A DNA stretch of 64,000 nt, taken from Pseudidiomarina tainanensis. GTDB taxonomy: Bacteria; Pseudomonadota; Gammaproteobacteria; Enterobacterales; Alteromonadaceae. A program made the position numbers and the translations under genes. The notes below the pieces were generated by a model that was given only the letters and a program-made list of their open reading frames with translations, searched no databases and had not been told where the DNA came from. Shown here piece after piece: positions 46,945 through 56,387 of this stretch (the first letter of the stretch is position 1; each line of letters begins with the position of its first letter). The stretch spans positions 868,001 to 932,000 of the forward strand of contig NZ_PIQJ01000001.1 of assembly GCF_004214835.1 (NCBI RefSeq). Direction: 5' to 3'.

Positions 46945-47070
46945 ATGGCACATGATGAAAACTTCCGTGATGAATCGGGCGTAAAAATGGGCTGGCTTGC
47001 AGTAATTGTATTTCTTGCTGTACCAGTGTTACCAGCAGTTCTAGCTTGGTATAAGTTTTTTTCAGCTTAA
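46945..47070 (+). CDS. 41-residue single-pass membrane protein
   Basis: This short gene starts at the ATG at 46945, with a GAGG box 9 bases upstream, and ends in TAA at 47070. The product has a charged N-terminus (AHDENFRDESGVKMG) and one membrane helix (about residues 17-38, WLAVIVFLAVPVLPAVLAW). It lies 44 bases after hvfC and 24 bases before a CheY-like gene. I do not recognise a family. Its link to the RiPP locus is by position only. Confidence 0.65.
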   Translation: MAHDENFRDESGVKMGWLAVIVFLAVPVLPAVLAWYKFFSA

Positions 47071-47094
47071 GCTGTTTAATTAAATAGGCAGATT

Positions 47095-47490
47095 ATGTCA
47101 CTCCAATTATTGCTGGTTGAGGATAAACCAGCGACACGGGACCAATTGCTACAGATTATTGAGCAAAGCCCGTTTACGGTAAGTTGTGCCAATGACGGCC
47201 TCGACGGCTTAAACCGTAGTAAAAGTCAGCATTATGATGTGGTGTTGGTTGATCACAAAATGCCATTAATGGATGGTTTGGCTTTAATTAAGAGCCTACG
47301 CCAGTCTGAGCATTATCAACAGACACCAATTATTTTGATGACCACGCAAGATGCCGCACATGTGCAGCCTTTGGCTGACAAAGCCGGTGCAAACTTGTGT
47401 CTGCCTAAACCCGTAGAAGCACAACGCTTGTTGGGGTTACTCAACGACTTAGCGGCAACTACCGGTAACCCGCAACAAACAACTGTCTGA
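47095..47490 (+). CDS. Single-domain CheY-like response regulator
   Basis: 131 residues. A lone receiver domain: acidic pocket VEDKP (about 8-12), phospho-acceptor Asp in VLVDHKMPLMDG (about residue 53), Thr in ILMTTQD and Lys in LPKPVEAQ. The last 15 residues are Thr/Gln-rich. It has no output domain and no adjacent histidine kinase, so the partner is unknown. It starts 24 bases after the small membrane gene and ends 8 bases before apt. Confidence 0.88.
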   Translation: MSLQLLLVEDKPATRDQLLQIIEQSPFTVSCANDGLDGLNRSKSQHYDVVLVDHKMPLMDGLALIKSLRQSEHYQQTPIILMTTQDAAHVQPLADKAGANLCLPKPVEAQRLLGLLNDLAATTGNPQQTTV

Positions 47491-47498
47491 GACGATTG

Positions 47499-48017
47499 AT
47501 GCAGATAGAAAATTATATCCGTGCGATTCCGGATTATCCGAAGCCGGGCATTTTATTTCGTGATATTACGCCGCTTCTCGCCGATGGTGCTGCTTTCCAG
47601 CACACGATTAACATTCTCGCTGAACGTTACCGTGATCAAGGCATTACGAAAATTGTTGGCATTGAAGCGCGCGGTTTTATTTTCGCTACGGCGTTAGCTT
47701 ATGCGCTCGGCATCGGTTTCGTACCTTTGCGTAAGCCCGGAAAGCTGCCGCGCAAAACGGTTTCGCAAACTTATGCGCTGGAATATGGTGAAGACAAGCT
47801 CGAATTGCACGCTGAGGACATTAGCGCAGCCGACAAAGTACTGGTGGTGGATGATCTGCTAGCAACTGGCGGAACAATTTTGGCTGCCGTTGAAATGCTC
47901 AATAAGCAACAAGCGACCATCGCAGAATGCGTATTTATTATTACGCTCGCTGATTTACCTGGCGCTCAGCGTTTACAACAAGCCAAGATTCCATACTATA
48001 CCCTGTGCTCATTTTAA
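47499..48017 (+). CDS. apt: Adenine phosphoribosyltransferase
   Basis: 172 residues from the ATG at 47499. It salvages adenine with PRPP to AMP. The PRPP-binding motif VLVVDDLLATGGTILAA is at about residues 120-136, and EARGFIFATALAYALGIGFVPLRKPGKLP is typical of bacterial Apt. It is followed by dnaX, as in E. coli. Confidence 0.96.
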   Translation: MQIENYIRAIPDYPKPGILFRDITPLLADGAAFQHTINILAERYRDQGITKIVGIEARGFIFATALAYALGIGFVPLRKPGKLPRKTVSQTYALEYGEDKLELHAEDISAADKVLVVDDLLATGGTILAAVEMLNKQQATIAECVFIITLADLPGAQRLQQAKIPYYTLCSF

Positions 48018-48065
48018 GGTAAGTTAGCTACTTATCTGAAGCGACAGATTGAGAAGATATTGGCC

Positions 48066-50099
48066 ATGAGCTATCAAGTTCTCGCACGTAAGTGGCGACC
48101 CCGCAATTTTGCTGAAGTAGTAGGGCAACAACATGTGTTGAAGCCCCTATTTAATGCGTTACAAACTGGTCGATTACACCATGCTTGGTTACTGACCGGA
48201 ACCCGCGGCGTTGGTAAAACAACCATTGCTCGCATTCTTGCGAAAAGCCTTAATTGCGAGCAGGGTATTACCGCGGAACCTTGTGGTCAGTGCGGCGCTT
48301 GTACTGCGATTGATCAAGGTCGATTTGTCGACTTACTTGAAATAGATGCCGCATCGCGAACTAAAGTAGAAGATACCCGCGAACTACTCGATAACGTTCA
48401 ATACGCGCCGACTCAAGGCCGCTTCAAAGTCTATTTGATTGACGAAGTTCATATGCTGTCACGGCACAGTTTCAATGCGTTGTTAAAAACCTTGGAAGAA
48501 CCGCCTGAGCATGTGAAGTTTTTACTAGCGACGACTGATCCGCAAAAACTGCCGATCACGGTGTTGTCGCGTTGCCTCCAATTTAACCTCAAAGCGCTAT
48601 CACGGGATGAGATTACACAGCATTTAATGCAGGTGCTCGGTGCTGAGAATATTTCTTTTGAAGAGCCGGCAATTCAGGCGTTAGCCCGAGCAGCGCAAGG
48701 TAGTATGCGTGATGCATTGAGTTTGACTGATCAAGCTATTGCTCAGGGCGACCATGCCGTAACGGTGCATGGCGTGCAGCAAATGCTTGGCAGTGTGCCA
48801 AGTTATCAATTAATTAGCTTAATGCAGAACGTGTTGAGCGGTGATGCTGAAACTATGCTGCAAACACTCGAGCAAGTGGCTGGTCAGGTACCTGACTTAA
48901 GCGGCTTGTTACCCGAGTTACAGAATCTGATTCATCAAATGGCGTTGTACAAGGCTGTTCCAGAAACCGCGCATGCAACAGGCTTAGAACCTGCCGGGCA
49001 ACATCTGGCACAACAGTTACCAGCAGAATTGTTGCAGGTGTTTTATGACATTTTGGTGCAAGGCCGACGCGATTTAAATTATGCCAGTGATGTGCGCAGT
49101 GGTGTAGAAATGACCTTGCTGCGCTTAATGGCGTTTCGCCCGGAATATCTCGAAGTAGTTGAAGCGCCGCCTGAAATGGTTACCAAAGTGAAACCAGTTA
49201 CGGCAAAGACGCCACCACCGTCGGCACTCAGTACGCCGTTACCTGAAAGTCAGCCGGAACCTGAAGCAAATGTTGCTGAGCCAGAGTTTGAACCCGAATC
49301 TGAGTACGACTCAAATGATGGGCTAGAGGACGAGTTTGAACCAGACTATCAAGCTGCGCTTGACGAAGCGCCTCAGTCACAGCAATCGGTGACGGAACAG
49401 TCGCAACAATCAGTGACGGAGCAGCCTGCACCAGAGCAAGCGGAACAGTCGCCGCAACATGATTTGCAAGCACTACTTGCAACACGTAGTGCATTGGCGC
49501 AAAAAAAAAATCGTGAAGTAAATACGCCAACTGAAGATACCAAGCAACCGGCGATTCCGGCTGAGAAACCAGCAGAAACACAGCCGGTTAACGAACTTCC
49601 CGAACAGACAGAAGCGGCAACATCAGAACCTGCTGCTCAAGCGCAAGAAAGCTCCGAAGAGGCAAATACGCCAGTTGAGTTGCCAGAAATTGATGCGCAG
49701 ATTACTGATAGCACGCAACGTGCGGCCGAAATCGATCGCTGGTCGGCGATGATAGATGGGCTTGATTTACATGGATTAACTCGCCAATTAGCGCGCAACA
49801 GTGTGCTGCAAAAAGAACATGATCAATATGTACTAATGGTGCGAAAAAACTGGGCTTACCTATTGAATGATGGCGCAGTTATCACCATTAAAGAAGCTAT
49901 GGCCGAGCAGTTTGACATGGTTCTGCGAGATATTTTGGTTGGCGATGCCGAGGCGGCGACGCCAGTTGAAATTCAGCAGCGCATTAATAACCATCGGATG
50001 AATGTTGCGCAGCACACGTTGGCACAAGACCCAATTGCACAACAGCTCGAGAATGAATTTGGAGCTCAGCTGAAAGCTGACTCTGTGAAACCAGATTAA
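48066..50099 (+). CDS. dnaX: DNA polymerase III tau subunit (gamma by frameshift)
   Basis: 677 residues from the ATG at 48066 (begins SYQVLARKWRP like E. coli). The clamp-loader AAA+ domains I-III span about 1-365: Walker A GTRGVGKTT near residues 45-53, a C4 zinc knuckle in CEQGITAEPCGQCGAC, DEVHML, and sensor 1. A long acidic, Gln/Glu/Pro-rich linker (about 380-550) precedes the C-terminal tau domains that bind DnaB and the polymerase. A run of ten A at 49501-49510 in the linker would allow slippage; the -1 frame stops two codons later (TCG TGA), giving a gamma form of about 483 residues. Confidence 0.96.
   Translation: MSYQVLARKWRPRNFAEVVGQQHVLKPLFNALQTGRLHHAWLLTGTRGVGKTTIARILAKSLNCEQGITAEPCGQCGACTAIDQGRFVDLLEIDAASRTKVEDTRELLDNVQYAPTQGRFKVYLIDEVHMLSRHSFNALLKTLEEPPEHVKFLLATTDPQKLPITVLSRCLQFNLKALSRDEITQHLMQVLGAENISFEEPAIQALARAAQGSMRDALSLTDQAIAQGDHAVTVHGVQQMLGSVPSYQLISLMQNVLSGDAETMLQTLEQVAGQVPDLSGLLPELQNLIHQMALYKAVPETAHATGLEPAGQHLAQQLPAELLQVFYDILVQGRRDLNYASDVRSGVEMTLLRLMAFRPEYLEVVEAPPEMVTKVKPVTAKTPPPSALSTPLPESQPEPEANVAEPEFEPESEYDSNDGLEDEFEPDYQAALDEAPQSQQSVTEQSQQSVTEQPAPEQAEQSPQHDLQALLATRSALAQKKNREVNTPTEDTKQPAIPAEKPAETQPVNELPEQTEAATSEPAAQAQESSEEANTPVELPEIDAQITDSTQRAAEIDRWSAMIDGLDLHGLTRQLARNSVLQKEHDQYVLMVRKNWAYLLNDGAVITIKEAMAEQFDMVLRDILVGDAEAATPVEIQQRINNHRMNVAQHTLAQDPIAQQLENEFGAQLKADSVKPD
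49470..49510 (+). promoter_or_regulatory. dnaX slippage site: hairpin plus A10 run
   Basis: GCACTAC (49470-49476) pairs with GTAGTGC (49486-49492); eight bases later come ten consecutive A (49501-49510), read CAA AAA AAA AAT in frame. Loss of one base of frame (or one extra A in the mRNA) leads directly to TCG TGA. The hairpin lies before the slip site, unlike the downstream hairpin of E. coli dnaX. Confidence 0.75.
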
Positions 50100-50120
50100 A
50101 GCTAGAAAATAGAGGTAGAT

Positions 50121-50453
50121 ATGTTTAAAGGTGGTGGTTTAGGCAACATGATGAAGCAAGCGCAGCAGATGCAAGAACGTATGCAAAAAGCGCAGGCTGA
50201 AATTGCAAACCTAGAAGTAACTGGCGAAGCGGGTGCCGGTATGGTTAAGGTAACCATGCTTGGTAATCACAATGTACGTCGTGTCAGTATCGATCCGAGC
50301 TTATTCGAAGATGACGATAGCGAAATGATTGAAGACTTAGTTGCTGCGGCAATTAACGACGCGGTGCGTCGCGTTGAACAAACCAGCAAAGAGAAAATGG
50401 CTGAAGTTACCGGCGGTATGAACCTTCCACCTGGCTTTAAGATGCCATTTTAA
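50121..50453 (+). CDS. ybaB: YbaB/EbfC nucleoid-associated protein
   Basis: 110 residues. A small dimeric DNA-binding protein with a Gln/Met-rich N-terminal helix ([20 protein letters not shown]) and the core [20 protein letters not shown]. It lies between dnaX and recR as in most bacteria, 21 bases after dnaX and 13 before recR. Confidence 0.96.
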   Translation: MFKGGGLGNMMKQAQQMQERMQKAQAEIANLEVTGEAGAGMVKVTMLGNHNVRRVSIDPSLFEDDDSEMIEDLVAAAINDAVRRVEQTSKEKMAEVTGGMNLPPGFKMPF

Positions 50454-50466
50454 GCATAGGTGAAGC

Positions 50467-51075
50467 ATGCGTCTTAGTCCGACCATTCAAGAGCTTGTAC
50501 AAGCGTTACGGCTGCTACCTGGGGTTGGCCCCAAAAGCGCTCAGCGAATGACGTTTCAATTGTTGGAGCGTCAACGTGAAGGCGCTTTGCGCCTAGCGCA
50601 GGCGTTAACTGAGGCGGTCGAAAAAGTCGGTCACTGCAATCAGTGCCGCACACTAACCGAAGAGCAAACCTGTGCAATTTGTGCTGATGCGAAGCGACGT
50701 GACAGTGGCCTGCTGTGTATTGTTGAAACGCCAGCCGATGTTTTAGCGATTGAACAAACGGGTCAATATCAAGGCTGTTATTTTGTGCTGATGGGGCATT
50801 TATCGCCACTTGACGGCATTGGTCCCGAAGATATTGGCTTAGATGTGCTGGCTAAGCGCTTGCAGCAAGAAGCGATTGAAGAAGTCATTTTGGCAACGAA
50901 TCCAACCGTCGAAGGCGAGGCAACAGCGCATTTTATTGCTGATTTAGCGCGCTCACGCAATATACGTACCTCGCGTATTGCGCACGGTGTGCCAGTGGGT
51001 GGAGAGCTGGAGTATGTTGATCAAGCCACATTGGGCCATGCTTTCAGTGGCCGTAAAGTGATTGATCACAACTAA
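50467..51075 (+). CDS. recR: Recombination protein RecR
   Basis: 202 residues. It has an N-terminal helix-hairpin-helix ([15 protein letters not shown]), a C4 zinc finger (CNQC...CAIC, about 57-72), and a Toprim domain (about 80-175, [16 protein letters not shown]). It acts with RecF/RecO in gap repair by loading RecA. Confidence 0.97.
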   Translation: MRLSPTIQELVQALRLLPGVGPKSAQRMTFQLLERQREGALRLAQALTEAVEKVGHCNQCRTLTEEQTCAICADAKRRDSGLLCIVETPADVLAIEQTGQYQGCYFVLMGHLSPLDGIGPEDIGLDVLAKRLQQEAIEEVILATNPTVEGEATAHFIADLARSRNIRTSRIAHGVPVGGELEYVDQATLGHAFSGRKVIDHN

Positions 51076-51111
51076 TCTATCCTGACGTCGAATAATTTCA
51101 TGAAAATGGCG

Positions 51112-51139
51112 CTTGAAATGCGAAGCGCCATCCCCATCT
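51112..51139 (+). promoter_or_regulatory. Sigma-32 heat-shock promoter of htpG
   Basis: CTTGAAA (51112-51118) and CCCCATCT (51132-51139), 13 bases apart, match the RpoH consensus CTTGAAA-N11-16-CCCCATNT at every defined base. The start of transcription would be about 50-55 bases before the htpG ATG. Confidence 0.92.
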
Positions 51140-51199
51140 TTGTCCTATACCCATCTAATCATTGTTGATTTACTGACAGATAGTGTAGGAGAAATCACT

Positions 51200-53086
51200 A
51201 TGGCGGAGACCCGTCAAGCAGAAACCCACGGTTTTCAAACCGAAGTGAAGCAGTTGCTTCATTTGATGATTCATTCACTTTATTCCAATAAAGAAATCTT
51301 TCTGCGCGAGCTTGTATCGAATGCATCGGATGCTGCTGATAAGCTACGATTCAAAGCATTAAGTGACAGCAGTTTGTTAGCTGACGACGCTGAACTCTAT
51401 GTTCGTGTAAGTGCAGACAAAGATGCTGGCACTATTACCATTAGCGATAATGGTATTGGTATGACGCGTGATGAAGTGATGGCGAACCTAGGTACCATTG
51501 CCAAGTCAGGAACCGCTGATTTCTTTAGTCAGTTATCGGGTGATCAGACAAAAGACAGCCGCTTGATTGGTCAGTTCGGTGTTGGTTTCTACTCAGCCTT
51601 TATTGTTGCCGATAGCGTCACTGTGCGCACTCGCGCCGCAGGTGCTGATAGCGCTGTTGAGTGGTTCTCACGCGGTGAGGGCGAGTACGAGTTACGCAAT
51701 ATCGACAAAGCGAAGCGTGGTACCGATATCATTTTGCATTTACGTGATGACGCCAACGAGTACCTCGATGAGTGGCGTTTGAAAAGCATTATCACCAAAT
51801 ACTCGGATCATTTGAGTATTCCGGTGCAAATGCCAAAACGTGACGACGACAATAAACAAGATGGCTGGGAAGCGGTGAACTCTGGCCAAGCGTTATGGAC
51901 TCGTGAAAAATCAGAAATCTCTGATGAGGAATACAAAGAGTTCTATAAAACCATCGCGCATGATTTCGATGAGCCGTTGCTATGGAGCCACAACAAGGTT
52001 GAAGGTACGTCGGAGTACACGAGCTTGTTGTACATTCCAAAACGCGCGCCATGGGACTTATGGAATCGCGATAATCAGACCGGTATCAAACTATACGTTA
52101 AACGCGTTTTTATTATGGATGACGCGAAGCAATTGATGCCAACGTATCTGCGTTTCGTTCGTGGTCTGATGGATTCATCTGACTTACCGTTGAACGTGTC
52201 GCGTGAAATTTTGCAAGATAACAAAATCACGCGTTCAATGCGCAACGGTAGCACGAAGAAAATTTTGAGCATGTTGAGCAAACTTGCCAAAGACGATCCT
52301 GAAAAATATCAAGAATTTTGGAATACGTTCGGTACCGTTTTAAAAGAGGGACCGGCGGAAGATCACGGTAACCAAGAAACGATCGCGAGTTTATTGCGCT
52401 TTGCATCAACGCACGAAGATAACAGCGAAGCGACAGTGAGCTTGGATGCGTATCTTGAGCGCATGTCAGAGAAACAAGAGAAGATTTATTACATTGTCGC
52501 GGACAGCTATGAGGCGGCACGTGATAATCCAGCACTGGAAATCTTCCGCAAGAAGGGCATTGAAGTCCTGTTGCTGTCCGAGCGTATTGACGAGTGGCTC
52601 ATGAGCCATTTAACCGAATATAAGGAAAAAGCGTTCCAGTCGGTCACACGTGGTGATTTAGATCTCGGTGAACTTGATGACGCGGAAACCAAAAAGCAAC
52701 ACGAAGAATCTGAAAAAGCGTTCAAAAAGCAATTAAAACGCTTTGAGAAAGCATTAGGCGATAGCGTGAAGACCGTTCGCGTCACCCATCGTTTAACGGA
52801 TTCACCAGCGTGTATTGTTACCGACGAAAACGATATGAGTACACAAATGGCGAAGCTGATGGAAGCAGCGGGTCAGAAGGTGCCAGAAACCAAGTATATT
52901 TTTGAAATAAACCCAGAACATACGTTGGTACAGCGTATTGTCGAGCTCGATGATGACAGCCGCTTTAGCGAATGGGCACACGTATTGCTGGATCAAGCAA
53001 CCTTAGCAGAGCGCGGTAGCTTAAAAGACCCAGCAAAATTTGTGGCGCGTATGAACAAGCTGATGCTCGATTTAACTCAGGCATAA
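51200..53086 (+). CDS. htpG: Chaperone HtpG (Hsp90)
   Basis: 628 residues from the ATG at 51200 with a TAGGAG box 8 bases upstream (E. coli 624). It has a GHKL ATPase domain (about 1-220: [38 protein letters not shown]), a middle domain with the catalytic Arg in [11 protein letters not shown], and a C-terminal dimerisation domain. This ATP-dependent chaperone of stress conditions fits the sigma-32 promoter directly upstream. Confidence 0.97.
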   Translation: MAETRQAETHGFQTEVKQLLHLMIHSLYSNKEIFLRELVSNASDAADKLRFKALSDSSLLADDAELYVRVSADKDAGTITISDNGIGMTRDEVMANLGTIAKSGTADFFSQLSGDQTKDSRLIGQFGVGFYSAFIVADSVTVRTRAAGADSAVEWFSRGEGEYELRNIDKAKRGTDIILHLRDDANEYLDEWRLKSIITKYSDHLSIPVQMPKRDDDNKQDGWEAVNSGQALWTREKSEISDEEYKEFYKTIAHDFDEPLLWSHNKVEGTSEYTSLLYIPKRAPWDLWNRDNQTGIKLYVKRVFIMDDAKQLMPTYLRFVRGLMDSSDLPLNVSREILQDNKITRSMRNGSTKKILSMLSKLAKDDPEKYQEFWNTFGTVLKEGPAEDHGNQETIASLLRFASTHEDNSEATVSLDAYLERMSEKQEKIYYIVADSYEAARDNPALEIFRKKGIEVLLLSERIDEWLMSHLTEYKEKAFQSVTRGDLDLGELDDAETKKQHEESEKAFKKQLKRFEKALGDSVKTVRVTHRLTDSPACIVTDENDMSTQMAKLMEAAGQKVPETKYIFEINPEHTLVQRIVELDDDSRFSEWAHVLLDQATLAERGSLKDPAKFVARMNKLMLDLTQA

Positions 53087-53138
53087 GCACGTTGACGTTC
53101 AAAGTTGCGGAAAAATTCAGCAAATAGTGTGAGTCTGC

Positions 53139-53171
53139 GCATTGTCCGACGAAAGTCGGCAATGCTCGGAC
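53139..53171 (+). promoter_or_regulatory. Competing hairpins in the adk leader
   Basis: GCATTG-T-CCGAC, a GAAA tetraloop and GTCGG-CAATGC (53139-53165) form an 11-bp stem with one bulge. GTCCGA (53144-53149) can instead pair with TCGGAC (53166-53171), so the two structures exclude each other. A third small hairpin, AAGGT/ACCTT, follows. No T run is present, so a terminator is unlikely. Confidence 0.55.
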
Positions 53172-53237
53172 TTGTAAAGCCTCTTTGTGCAAGGTAAAGT
53201 TCGACCTTAACTTATCCGCATTAAACAAATTAAGTAA

Positions 53238-53894
<657 letters not shown>

Positions 53895-53918
53895 ACTTCA
53901 CGTTAACCAATAGATTTC

Positions 53919-53946
53919 AAAAGCCCACCTTGAGTGGGCTTTTTTG
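53919..53946 (+). terminator. Intrinsic terminator after adk
   Basis: AAAGCCCAC (about 53920-53928) pairs with GTGGGCTTT (about 53934-53942) around a five-base loop, then a T run. It ends the htpG/adk transcript. Confidence 0.93.
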
Positions 53947-54000
53947 TATAAACTAACGGTTCGTTCTTACACTCTTTGTTCATAAAAAAGGATAACAATC

Positions 54001-54405
54001 ATGGACATGACGTTAATGATCAGCATGTTGTATGCGGGCTTATTGACGCTGCTTTATTTCGCTTTGTCGGTAAATATTATTCGGCTACGTTGGCGCGATC
54101 GCGTTGGTATTGGCACTGGCGAGTCACAAGATTTGAAAGTGGCTGTGCGTATTCACGGAAATTTTGCTGAATATGTGCCGCTATCGTTAATTTTATTGGT
54201 ACTGATTGAATTGCAAGGGGCATCGGCAGCGTTGCTACATGCTCTCGGTGCGGCATTGTTTGTTGCTCGTGTCTGTCACGCATTGGGTCTTACGTTGTCA
54301 GTTGGTCCGTCGTGGGCACGCACCGTTGGGGTACTCGGTACTTTTGCGGTATTGCTACTGCAGGCCGGTTATGTGATTGGTGTGTTTATTGGCGGTGCAC
54401 TATGA
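54001..54405 (+). CDS. MAPEG family membrane protein
   Basis: 134 residues with four hydrophobic helices. The second-helix motif VAVRIHGNFAEYVPLSLILL is the MAPEG signature (membrane-associated eicosanoid/glutathione metabolism). Bacterial members may have glutathione transferase-like activity; the substrate is unknown. The stop overlaps the hydrolase start in ATGATGA. Confidence 0.92.
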   Translation: MDMTLMISMLYAGLLTLLYFALSVNIIRLRWRDRVGIGTGESQDLKVAVRIHGNFAEYVPLSLILLVLIELQGASAALLHALGAALFVARVCHALGLTLSVGPSWARTVGVLGTFAVLLLQAGYVIGVFIGGAL

Positions 54406-55205
54406 TGCTGTTACCCGGCGTACACCGCTTCGGCGTATTAGGTAAACCACCACTATTGTTGCTACACAGTTCACAAAGCAATAGTGGCCAATGGCGGGGG
54501 CTAATCCAGCAGCTTGAAAGTCAGTTTGATATTCTAGCGATTGATTTATTGGGTTATGGCAAGGCACCTGCGGCTGAAGATATCGAACCGGAAGCATTTC
54601 GTTTTAGCGACGAGCTACCGCGTGTATTAGAAGCTATGGCCGCAGCACAGTGGCAGCAACCAGTGACCATTGTTGGTCATTCCTATGGTGGTGCTTTGGC
54701 ACTAAAAATTGCCCTAGAAAAGCCGGTTGCGGTGCAACAGCTCGTAGTGTTCGAACCGGTTGCGTTTCATGTTTTAGAAGCGAATGAGCCAGCGCGTATT
54801 GAAATTGAAAAAATTGCGGCGCAAATGTATCAACATGACAGCGAAGCGGCGACTCGAGCATTTGTTGATTATTGGAATCAGCCTGGCTATTTCGATGCTT
54901 TACCGGAGCGCATTCGTGCCGGCATGGTCATGCAAGCAGCAAAAGTGACCAAGGATTTTGCGGCGCTGATGGGCGAGCCCCATAAGTTGCAGGACTATCG
55001 CCACGTTGATATGCCAGTCTTAGTACTTCAAGGCCAGCACACGCAAGAGAGCGCGCGGTGTGTGGCACATCATTTATTGCAAGTGATGCCAAATGCGAGC
55101 GAAGTCACGCTCGATTGTGGCCATATGGGGCCGGTAACTCATGCACACTTGGTGAATCCTGAAATTGTTGCTTTTGTAACTCAATCGCATGAAGTGGTGG
55201 CATGA
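54402..55205 (+). CDS. Alpha/beta-fold hydrolase
   Basis: 267 residues from the ATG at 54402 overlapping the MAPEG gene. It has the oxyanion motif LLLHSSQSNSGQW, the nucleophile elbow VGHSYGGALA (Ser near residue 95), and the catalytic His in DCGHMGPVTHAHLV. The substrate cannot be assigned; an esterase or lipase-like role is possible. The stop overlaps the cysteine desulfurase start in ATGA. Confidence 0.9.
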   Translation: MMLLPGVHRFGVLGKPPLLLLHSSQSNSGQWRGLIQQLESQFDILAIDLLGYGKAPAAEDIEPEAFRFSDELPRVLEAMAAAQWQQPVTIVGHSYGGALALKIALEKPVAVQQLVVFEPVAFHVLEANEPARIEIEKIAAQMYQHDSEAATRAFVDYWNQPGYFDALPERIRAGMVMQAAKVTKDFAALMGEPHKLQDYRHVDMPVLVLQGQHTQESARCVAHHLLQVMPNASEVTLDCGHMGPVTHAHLVNPEIVAFVTQSHEVVA

Positions 55206-56377
55206 ACCAATTTGCCTTGTTACGTCAGCATCCGGAACTGATTTATTTCGATAGCGCGGCAACGTGCCAAGTGCCTGATGTCGTGTTACAGGCGTATACT
55301 GATTATTACCAGCAACACCATGCTAATGTGCATCGAGCAAGCCATCAGTTGGGGCGGGCGGCGACTACGGCGCTAGAAACCACACGAGCTAAGTTGGCTG
55401 AATTTATTGGCGCAAGCGCCGAACAAGTTGCTTTGGTTGCTTCGACCACGGCGGCTTTGAACGGACTGGCAGAGCAACTTCCGGTGCAGTGGCAAGCTGG
55501 CGATGAAATTTTGCTTTCAAGCGCTGAACACCACGCCAATATATTGCCGTGGCAACGGCTTGCGAAACAATATGAATTGACCCTGCGTTATATTCCTATA
55601 GACCGCGAGACCGGCGAGTTAGGCGAATGGCGTGAGCTTTTGACCCCACGGACACGGGTGGTGAGTGTTACTGCCGCCAGCAACATTACAGGCACTGTGT
55701 TTCATCTACAGCCGTTGTTGCAAGCAGCGAAGGCAAAGGGGGCTTGGACGCTCGTCGATGCTGCTCAAGCTGCGGCACATGTGCCCATTGATGTGCATCA
55801 GCTTGAATGCGATGCGCTAGTATTTAGCATGCACAAGCTCTATAGCGTAAACGGTTGTGCAGTATTGTATATCCGTGATGCGTTGCGTGATGCGATGGCA
55901 CCATTTTGGGTCGGCGGCGGTATTGTCCAGCGCGTGAGCGCAACCGAGGCTGAGTTGATTGATGGTATTCACAAATTCGAAGCGGGTAGCCCTAACACTG
56001 CAGCCGCTGTCGCCGCCGCAACAGCGGTCGATTGGTTACAGCAACAACATTTACAGCAACAACTCGCCAGCTTACGCCATCAGCTCGTTGAAGAATTGCA
56101 GCAACGTGCTTGGTTAACCGTATTACCAAGCGGAGCGCAAGCAACCCCTACCATTTCGTTTTACAGCGACGCGTTTCAGGCGTTTGATATTGCGGCTTGG
56201 TTAGACCAACACCACATTGCCGTGCGCGCAGGTCATCATTGTGCACAACTATTATTGCAACAATGGCAACTACCAGCGGTCGTCAGAATCTCTTTAGGGG
56301 CGTATAATACCGCCGACCAAATAAACCGTTTTCTTGAAACCTTGGACGCTGGCTGGGCCTTATTCGGTTCAGACTAG
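55202..56377 (+). CDS. Group II cysteine desulfurase (SufS/CsdA type)
   Basis: 391 residues. A PLP-dependent class V aminotransferase fold. The PLP lysine is in VFSMHKLYSVNG (about residue 215), SAEHHANILPW is family-typical, and the catalytic Cys is in RAGHHCAQLLL (about residue 345), with the short loop of group II enzymes. It would release sulfur from cysteine as a persulfide. No sufBCDE or csdE gene is adjacent, so the sulfur acceptor is unknown. It sits in an overlapping run with the hydrolase and just before a MATE gene. Confidence 0.9.
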   Translation: MNQFALLRQHPELIYFDSAATCQVPDVVLQAYTDYYQQHHANVHRASHQLGRAATTALETTRAKLAEFIGASAEQVALVASTTAALNGLAEQLPVQWQAGDEILLSSAEHHANILPWQRLAKQYELTLRYIPIDRETGELGEWRELLTPRTRVVSVTAASNITGTVFHLQPLLQAAKAKGAWTLVDAAQAAAHVPIDVHQLECDALVFSMHKLYSVNGCAVLYIRDALRDAMAPFWVGGGIVQRVSATEAELIDGIHKFEAGSPNTAAAVAAATAVDWLQQQHLQQQLASLRHQLVEELQQRAWLTVLPSGAQATPTISFYSDAFQAFDIAAWLDQHHIAVRAGHHCAQLLLQQWQLPAVVRISLGAYNTADQINRFLETLDAGWALFGSD

Positions 56378-56387
56378 GAGTACAGAC

